Notes under the pieces: generated by a model
Seen by the model: only the letters and a program-made list of their open reading frames with translations
What the model was told of the DNA's origin: nothing
Database searches by the model: none
Program-made: the position numbers and the translations under genes
Shown here: positions 55,871-64,000 of the stretch, one piece after another
Layout of the letters: each line of letters begins with the position of its first letter
Numbering within the stretch: position 1 is the stretch's first letter
NCBI RefSeq assembly: GCF_964340395.1
Contig: NC_135561.1
Coordinates: 12,095,461 to 12,159,460 of the forward strand
Length of the DNA stretch: 64,000 nucleotides
Source of the DNA: Glandiceps talaboti
Taxonomy: Eukaryota; Hemichordata; Enteropneusta; Spengelidae
Direction: 5' to 3'

Positions 55871-56252
55871 TAAGGCCTAAAAAAAACTGTTGGTCCCGGT
55901 TACCCAACCCCACCTAGTTTTTCACTGCCGATCCTAAACTTTGTTTTACCTATCCGAGAGAAAAATAATGAAATCGCAAAAATTGTAAAGTCTCACGAGA
56001 AATAGTGGATGCAGAAACTGACATCAACTGAAAATGACAATATAAAACAGTTCTTCCAATCTGTAATGGCTGTACATCTGATAAGAGAAATGTAAAAAAC
56101 AGAGACGATTTGGAAAGCAATGGAAAACCTGAACTAGACACTCACACATCAAAAAAGATATATAATAAAATTAAATTAAAAAAATATATACCCCACCTAT
56201 TCTAAAATTTAGCGTAATCGGAACCACAATTTTTTTTTGTATTAGGCCTAAA
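55871..56252 (-). mobile_element. MITE with TTAGGCCTAA-type ends, copy 2 (inverted)
   Basis: It starts TAAGGCCTAAAAAAAACTGT and ends GTATTAGGCCTA. The body is the reverse complement of 16905-17262 over its whole length. Confidence 0.75.
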
Positions 56253-56259
56253 ACCCAAT

Positions 56260-56695
56260 TCGTACTCAGTCTAAACAATTTTCATATATCAAACAGACAT
56301 TTTACGAGTACTACTTACCATTAGGTAAAATTGCTTTCCCTATGAATTGCATACTTCATAATGGCACATTCGTGAGAAGAAAACAACCCGCGTGCATTTC
56401 GATTAATGGCTAGGGCAATACATTTGTGTACTTTATGTGCTAAATTAAAAATTGTAGTGTAATTATCTTTTCGATTTACTGATGAACATATCACGCTTTC
56501 ACTGAAAGTCACGAAACATGTTATGTGATATAAATAACTGGTACTTGTGGTACTACTTATATCCAGCAAATATAGAATATCGAAAAATCTAGATTGATTT
56601 CATTCGCGATCGGATATTGCACTTGTTAGAAGCGACAGACAAATGGTGCTAGCATCATTGTCAATTATTAAAATAGATCTACTGAGTTTAAAGAC
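56260..56695. other. No gene recognised
   Basis: AT-rich spacer. Confidence 0.4.
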
Positions 56696-56759
56696 ATACA
56701 CAGTTATAGCATGAACAAATAGTAACATTTGGTATTATACCATGCACGAGCGAAGTTCA

Positions 56760-57010
56760 ACAAAAAGTATGGAATATATACTCTGGTCGATCTACGTCAA
56801 GGCAACGCGCGTACAGCGTCTACGTCATTGGTTCAGCTGTGTTCGAACATTACTTTCCCCAATTTTCTTTTGATATTACTGGTGATGATATCTAATTATT
56901 CCTCAACATTTTTCATCATTCAGCCGGTGACAAGGGCCCCTTAGGTCACCCGTCTTTTCCTTGGCTGAACGAAGAAAAATATTGGGGAATAATATCTCAT
57001 TATTACCACC
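56760..57010 (+). mobile_element. Palindromic fold-back element (copy 5)
   Basis: The CTCTGGTCGATCTACGTCAA block is followed by arms AATTATTCCTCAACATTTTT..CATTCAGCC and GGCTGAACGAAGAAAAATAT..GGGGAATAATATC around GGGCCCCTTAGGTCACC. Confidence 0.75.
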
Positions 57011-57417
57011 AGTGCTATCACATGGGCAAATACGAAATCTTTGTCCTCATTTGTTACTTTTTCGTCTTGAAAATGGAAAAGCCTTAAGGGTACCATGCAC
57101 CAGGTTTGCGTCATATACAGATCCTTATAAGGAGTGACAGTTTGTCTAAATAGTGTACATGACCTAACTGCTGCAACATATTTTATCGTTACTATAAGTA
57201 ATAATTTGTGATTCTATTCATGCATTCTAATCTCGGCAATAGTCGAATTCTAGTCGCCAAAGCAGATTTATTTATTTAGACACCTACTGTACAGGAAGAC
57301 AAATATGGTAAAACGTAGTGAACTACAAATATCGTGGTGGCCATATATGACACATATGTAAATTAGTCATTGTTCCAGCAGTCATTTTCGAATTCAAAAC
57401 GTTAGCGAATATAGTTG

Positions 57418-57997
57418 TGTTACGTTCTAGGGTAGCTTAATATAACATTTCAGTGTTTAAGTATCACACACCGCACACCAGGAGTTGAGTTGTAATCAAA
57501 ATCTGAGAGTAAAGTTTATTTCTCCATGTCCCTAACATATAAGTTCTAGTTGTCACCTTGAAATTAAGGTGATGTCATTATTGTAAGCATAACTTGCTAT
57601 AATTAAATGATCACTCACCAAGATTCATTGTTCTAAAAGACGCGGGGAACTTTACACCAGAATATTTAAGATTGAGATTTGAGATCATGTCATATGTAAA
57701 TGTTCACGTGTAAGACAAATGTTGATCACGCCATTGGAAAATTAAGCATTAATGTGAATTCGATAATCAACAAGTTATCTTATTTACAAGAACTAATCGA
57801 TATTGTTTAATCAAAACATTTGACATTTGTTAGCTACTAGAGATAAATGTAATTAGTACAGGATTAGTAGATAAATCAACATATTATTTGATCATGCTGT
57901 TGTTAGCTCTTGTTTGTGAATAGGTAGTACAAAGGTGGATTTTAATTTAGGTAAAACATGCCAAATTTCCAAATATGATATTTTTTGGATCGTAACA
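57418..57997 (+). mobile_element. Solo LTR, copy 2
   Basis: 580 bp starting TGTTACG and ending CGTAACA, flanked by GTTG at 57414-57417 and 57998-58001. It matches 15708-16440 but lacks about 150 bp of its 5' half. The different target duplication shows an independent insertion. Confidence 0.8.
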
Positions 57998-58004
57998 GTT
58001 GTAC

Positions 58005-59700
58005 TTTGCTCGTGGACAATGATAACCTAACAACGTCTTTACTTCAGCTACAAGCGAAGTGAGTAGTGTCAAGGTTTGTATACAATTTTGTCATCAACTA
58101 GCTGACATCCCTCGACTTTTAACTACATGATTAGATGTAATCCCATGTGTCAATCAGTGGATCGACTTGATTGGCCACTTAATATATAAAGTCACGGAGT
58201 CGGTTGACTAATAACTCAATCGGATATTCCTTATCTGACGTCACTGTTTGCCTCCACTATACCTATGTAATTTAATGTGGGAAAATGAGTATTGAGGTAT
58301 AATCCTTGTGACGTTTTGTACATTTGTAAATTTTTATGTCAATTTGATTGTCAAAATGCATTGTACATCACATTTACACATTCAAGTTTATGAATGTTGT
58401 ATGTAGCTTATAACGGTACACATATATAAGCCAGTGTAGCACTTAAGCTTAATCCTTGAATAGACTACGAACAACATTAGTAAGGGTGTGAAATCAATTT
58501 ATAGAAAGTGTGATGTTTTGTTTTGTTTTGTTTAGTTTAAGACGTACTGCAACACTTAATTGTAACCTGGGGCATGCATTGCCGTAATCCTGTATCGACT
58601 GCAGATACTGGTGCTTCTAAACAATTCAAATAATGACTAAAGAAGTATTGACCAAAAAAAGGTCGGTACTTTTCTAATGTGGAGGACTGCAATTTAAATT
58701 TGCCAGGGGCAACGTCGGTGCTTGATCTATTTGAACAGATATAATCAACCTTTGGGACTAAATATGTGAGTGTACACAAAATGCCATTACTATTGAAATC
58801 ACTAGATATTCTCCATGGATATAAAGTGAAATGTAACGAAAGATACCCTGTCCGCTTGATAGATTCGTATTAAAATACAGCGAGTCTTGGGAACCAGCTT
58901 CCCTAAAAATGAAAAGTCACTTGTTCCTGTAATAAAATGAATTTTAGAGATCTTAGTCTCGTTTGCAACAAATTCAGCTATCTTTTATTCTCCCTTAGAA
59001 TTAATTTTTCATCCTTCCCATTTCATGATTTCGTAAGTTTGTGTCATGTTAGCAATTTTAGTAAAGTTAGTAGTTTAAAAATAACTTTTCATTATATTGA
59101 TACCTTTTAAATCCATACACGGCCTTCCTCCTCATATCTCTTCTTTTAATGCAAAAACTTCAGACATAGTGATATGACTTCCTTACCTTTTTCGAGTAAT
59201 TGGATGCAGTCTATACATTATTTTCTTTTTATTATAAAGGATCATCACAAAATGCAGTTTCATACAAGTAGTATTAAGTTGAACACTCAAAGACGCCGAA
59301 AGCAAAACCTTCGTCTCCAGACATACCCCACAGTTTAAAAGATATGACTTTCCTTTCAAAGTGTATGTCGTAAGGCCATATACTTTGTATGTAGCTTAAC
59401 ATATAAAATACTCCAGGTACAGGTACCAAACACGATCATCCTTAATGCCTTATCTCAGTCGGCTGTATTCTTTGTTGTAACATTTACAAGCAGCTGCAAT
59501 ACATCGGTTCGGTGAACATTTATGATTAATGGACAACATACATTTCTAAAGAAGGATGAGTATGCAGTTGCGCTACACTGAACAAATGCTTGTGATTATA
59601 AACAGGTGTGTACTTTGACTTTTACTAGAGGAAGAGTCCTCTGATTTAACTTGCACAGTGTATCTGGCTTTAACCAGCCAGACATCAATTGATTTTACAA
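58005..59700. other. No gene recognised
   Basis: AT-rich intergenic sequence. A (TTTTG)3 run lies near 58517. Confidence 0.4.
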
Positions 59701-59701
59701 G

Positions 59702-59794
59702 CTACAAATTGAACGCTTTCCGTGAATGGGAATAAGCAGGCATATCTACAGATGTTCTAGTCTTGCTGCTAGACGTTTGGGCTTTCTTTCGATA
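59702..59794 (-). CDS. Candidate terminal exon of an unknown gene
   Basis: On the minus strand an acceptor TTCGTTCGCTTACAG is followed by 30 codons ending KAFNL before TAG. The peptide is basic and Ser/Thr-rich (YRKKAQTSSSKTRTSVDMPA), like a receptor or channel C-tail, and its base composition is richer in GC than the flanks. No upstream exon was found within the window; it would lie above 59.9 kb or beyond 64 kb. It may be chance. Confidence 0.25.
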   Translation of the reverse strand, partial: YRKKAQTSSSKTRTSVDMPAYSHSRKAFNL

Positions 59795-60177
59795 CTGTAA
59801 GCGAACGAAGTTCGAAGTGAGGGCTTGCCCGAACAGTTTAGCAAATGTCATTTTCAGACCGGACATTCCATTGTGATTACATTGAGTGATGGGTTGGGCC
59901 ATGTATGTATATATATACTTTAATATATTCAATCTCTACATGCAGGTGTTGACAAACACATTTACGTCATTACTATGTCTTATCGGTTTATGGTAATTGC
60001 GTTTGATGAGTGTGTAAGCTTAGACGTTGTCATTCACACATTTTAGTTAACGCATTGGTGGTTATTTTTACAAGCCCCTCCTTAAGATGAATATGCATGA
60101 AAAATTAGCTATTGTCCTCTGTTTGTGCTTGTCGCTAATACAGTTTTCTGATTGGGAGTTATTTATATCCTGATGAC

Positions 60178-60266
60178 ATTTGCTAGACCTTGGATGTTCC
60201 ATCCTCGATAGCGATGTTCGGTCGTGTGTCGTATTCTATCGGAAGAACATCTGAGGTCTAGCAGAT
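60178..60266. other. miRNA-like hairpin
   Basis: An 89-nt fold-back. The 22-nt arm at 60178-60199 (starts ATTTGCTAGACCT) pairs fully with the arm at 60245-60266 (ends GGTCTAGCAGAT), using three G:U pairs. An inner GATAG/CTATC stem closes a 24-nt loop. The size and pairing are those of an animal pre-miRNA. Neither arm resembles a conserved miRNA seed I know. It could equally be a tiny hairpin transposon. Confidence 0.4.
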
Positions 60267-60603
60267 AGACTACAGATGTTCCTGCAGAATTCGAAACTAA
60301 CTGTACAATGCCATATCATTAGTTAACTAAGTAATTAATTAGTTAATTAATTGATTGATGAAATTCAATATTATATGTCAAATTCAATATATACATTTTG
60401 TGTTGCATTTGCTTATTCGTACTGTATACAACATATTCTATGACATTTTAGTCATTCATTCTTTAGGTAATAGGACATTATCGAAAATGTTTATTTATGC
60501 AAATTTGTCATTATGGAAATAAAATGATGTATACAGAAACGTAATCATGTCCGCGTACTCTCTGATAATGAAAATGTGCATGAATATTGTAAATTGATAA
60601 CCC

Positions 60604-60605
<2 letters not shown>

Positions 60606-60680
<75 letters not shown>

Positions 60681-60681
60681 G
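60606..60681 (+). repeat. (GA)n-(CAGA)n microsatellite
   Basis: About 30 bp of GA followed by about 47 bp of CAGA. Confidence 0.95.
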
Positions 60682-60960
60682 CAGGAAGACAGAGCTATAG
60701 CAAAAGGCAAAATTCCTTGCAAGATCTGTAGATTGACAGACAAGGTGATGTTTAGCTGAAACACGTAAGAACTTTTTTATAATTGTTGGTGTAAGAACCG
60801 CCGATGTGGTCAAATTATTTCCAAAACTTTACTCATTGATGCTTTGGATTTAATACCCTCTGTAAGGGAGAGCAAAACTCTTAGCCATGGATTGATGATA
60901 AAATCTAGAATCGTAGCAGATTTATATGACGACTTCTTTCTGATGTTGCTATCAAATCAG

Positions 60961-61257
60961 AGTGACTATAGAGTTTCCAGTTAGGCAGGACGATATTTTT
61001 CAGTACTCGCACAAGGTGTTTTGTTACAAATTACATAGAACAAAAATGATACATTTTATCACACTGTGAACACAAATCAACATTACTGTCGGATGAAACA
61101 AGAAAGATTCAAACACAAAACTGTTTATTTTGTGTTCACAGTGAGATAAAATGCAACATGTCACGAGTCTTCATTTGTTTGTATTGTGCTTGCATAATTT
61201 GTAACAATCAAAGGTGTGTTAGATTTGCCTCCTAATTTAAACTCTATAGTCTTTCGG
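60961..61257. mobile_element. Fold-back element with ~140 bp arms
   Basis: ACTATAGAGTTT..AGGTGT..TTGTTACAAATTA..CATTTTATCACACTGTGAACACAAA on the left is complementary to TTTGTGTTCACAGTGAGATA..TAATTTGTAACAATC..ACACCT..AAACTCTATAGT on the right, around a centre of about 40 bp. Confidence 0.8.
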
Positions 61258-61259
61258 CT

Positions 61260-64000
61260 TTGGTAGTAAGATCGATCGATAAAGATGGTATTGCAACAGT
61301 AAGTATAGCATAATGAAAATAAGTATCGAATTTACGAAAGTGGCGAATTTGTACTGCATGAATGATCGCAAATATTAAAATAATTGTACATAAGTGCTAA
61401 GGAGAAGCGAACTATCCAGGCAAATCATTAGATGACATCTGGGTTTTTTTCGAGCAATAAACTGTAAACTAGCCCCATTTGCCTCTCTTGGGGGGATGAC
61501 CTGTCTTTGATAACCTTAAAGTTACCTAGAAATCTTAACATTAATTCACTGAAGTCTTCGCATTGTAACAAAATCCAAACTGCACACAGAAATTGTCAGT
61601 TGTTAACTTATAAACCCTACTTCAATATAATAACATAATAAGCAGCTGACAATATGTCGCAATCGATAAGGTAACATAATTTCACCGACAACTTAAAATA
61701 CCCAATCCAAATTTCTTAGTACACTATCTTTGCTCAATGATAAAAGGATCATATTTCAATGAAATCGTATTACTCTACTAAGTGTACTATTTGCTTAAAG
61801 GAAGACGTTTAATTGCAAAATTGTTTCTAAGAAAATACGAAAGTATCAATTGTTTTTTATTACAACGCGGCTCTCTATTCTGATAACTACATATCTTCTT
61901 GTTGTGCTTTGGTCGGGCCATATAAAAAAAGCTTTCTTTGAAGTGTGTAGACAGGAAATTAAAAACACCGTATCTCTACTATACATTTATTACATTGGGG
62001 GATGCGGTCGTTCACTCTCACCCAATCTTGCATTTTAAAGTGAGTGCTTTACAAATACTTGGTGCCTAAATGTATATAGCCTTACAGAGGATTCCAACTT
62101 CTTCATGTTTGTGTGAATACATTATTATTGACAAGGGCAATATTAAAATTGATAAGATGAAAATATCTATTTTCGTACAATATTTATGAAGTTTATAGTA
62201 ATTGTTCCAAGTCAACGCGTTCAACTATTTATTATCTATGGCAGCATCTGTTGATAATATTGTAAATTTACAAGTGAAATTCATGCGTAACGCAAACCTT
62301 TTTTTCAGAAATGCGCCCAGGCTATTACAGAAAAGAGAATATAGTAATATCTTGTATAAAAATGGCAAAATATAGTAAACAATCGTACATAAAATAAAAT
62401 AAAAACCTGAATCAATAGCAATTACCTTTTTTCTGTGCGATATCTTAAGTAAAAGCCAATTGTAAAATTCAAAGAGAAAAACTTAATTTTCAAATCCAAT
62501 ATGTGGTATGTGTGGTCACTGTAAATTCAGATTATGTTTGAAATGTTTAAGCAATCATGTTCAAACTCAGACACTTTGGATGCAATGATAGTGTGTTATC
62601 TGTATTTAGTTTAACTTAAAACGTTGTGGCCATTCGGACAGAACTTGATATCTCGATCGTCCAACCCAAATGATATACTGCCCTGCAAAAGACTGTAAAT
62701 CTGTTACATATCACTATTTCATCCATAGTACCACGTAGTGTTAAAGTTGTTAACCCGTAGCTAGGCAGGGACACTCTCAGTCAATTGGCTCCTTAGGCTG
62801 AAAGGCCAGAGATTAAACATGAGTTGATTTGCCATCTGACACGAGAAATGAGAGGTTCACAGGACTAAAGCATAGAACCTATCATTAGGATGCGTTCAAG
62901 CACTAAGACGTCCAAGCGTTTTGTATTATGCATTTTTCTGATACACCCGAAATATTAAACAGTCTTCTGTCCATTGTTTTGGTTAGGTAAAATAAGGGAA
63001 TTTCGCTTTGCGGCATGAAAAATGATATGGTGACCATGTCCTACCCAATGTTTGAGGTCATAAAGCTACAATTAACCTTGAGAGTTTAGAGACGAATCTA
63101 TGGTTAATTCTAGTTGATTTCGTCCAATATATTATGTAATGTAATTGGATCTACAATAAAATACGTATACAAATGTACATGTAAATCAGTCAGTCATTGC
63201 CAACTTATCTAGTATAACAAACATAGCAGGCATATGTCACAAAATATAGCCTTCAATGAACAGAACCAAAACAACTTTATGACACTCGTATCTGATTCAT
63301 AGGACCACAATACTGATTACATGTACGGGATGATATGGTTAAATTATTCCCGCGATATCCCTTGTCGATTTCGCGATGGAATTCAGCCCTTCGATAGTGC
63401 TTTTCAATAAACTAAACCTTGAATTATATCTGCACTACATAAGCTTTATTTATATTTAGCATTTGATGGTCAAGAAGTTTGTCCGTATTAGGCAAAAACT
63501 TTGGAACGTTTGGTATTTGTTTGCTTATTTTTACTTTTACAAAATGTATATTTATGCTGAGTGTTCACGTCGTACTAGTTATGTTTATGTTTCAAAATTA
63601 GCCAAAACAAACCTTGCAATTTTACAATGATTTTGTCAGAAATATTTCTATATCTCGGTATGAGTAGCTATTTTTAAAATACATTTAACATCATTCGTCA
63701 TTCATCTAATTAGAATTTCTGCCACGTTCTCAATAAAATTGCTATGACCTCCCACTGACATTCTGTTTTGTATATATAATTGGCCTTGTGTATAAAGAGG
63801 CTGTCCGACAAATTTGTTTCCGCAATTAGTCTCCGAAATTCATTTTCCTTGTAAGCTTTTTATTAAAGCCATACCTAGAAACTATTTGGTTATTTCACTT
63901 AACCGAAAACTTGGCAATAATAAGAAGCAATTTGTAAATAGTGATAGCGTGTGGTGTTTTCGGCTGCGGGTTATCCGTTTCAGCGGCAAACAGTAAACAG
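61260..64000. other. No gene recognised
   Basis: AT-rich sequence to the window end. Only short frames occur and no element match was noticed. Confidence 0.4.

Overview
The window is nuclear DNA from an invertebrate animal. It is AT-rich, its genes are split by GT-AG introns, it carries a non-LTR retrotransposon with an animal-type endonuclease/reverse transcriptase, and it is full of tetranucleotide microsatellites and short interspersed elements. The TIR domain style and the microsatellite-plus-monomer elements fit a marine invertebrate (lophotrochozoan such as a mollusc or brachiopod, or a non-vertebrate deuterostome), but the sequence does not fix the phylum. No prokaryotic operon, CRISPR array, rRNA or convincing tRNA was seen.

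Two host genes could be assembled by hand from splice sites with matching phases. (1) On the + strand at 13415-19408, probably ending at 23285, seven exons encode an N-terminal TIR domain that keeps the putative NADase glutamate, then a charged linker, then three (possibly four) hydrophobic segments around a Cys-rich loop. This membrane-anchored TIR protein without leucine-rich repeats is the most interesting gene here. An in-frame alternative last exon with its own AATAAA lies at 16494-16696. (2) On the - strand at 52461-36449, four phase-0 exons encode a complete 385-residue class A peptide-type GPCR. Its first intron is 13.3 kb.

Layout: 1-3230 is a 3.1 kb dispersed repeat, with a second copy at 19546-22690 inside the last intron of the TIR gene and an inverted fragment near 54.9 kb. 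5.08-6.33 kb holds a decayed tyrosine recombinase. 7.2-7.9 kb is a microsatellite plus ~140 bp monomer element. 9204-12146 is an intact 980-codon LINE ORF. 13.4-23.3 kb is the TIR gene, whose introns contain two monomer elements, a solo LTR, a MITE and the 3.1 kb repeat. 23.4-36.4 kb is largely intergenic, with fold-back elements, microsatellites and LINE 3' ends. 36.4-52.5 kb is the GPCR gene, with LINE fragments and a monomer array in its introns. 52.5-64 kb is intergenic, with a second solo LTR, palindromic elements, a 60178-60266 miRNA-like hairpin and one candidate terminal exon.

The two genes show no functional link to each other. Most of the remaining information concerns the mobile-element landscape: twin solo LTRs with 4-bp target duplications, several hairpin/MITE families present in two or more copies, and composite elements that seed (TGTC)n or (GTAT)n microsatellites.
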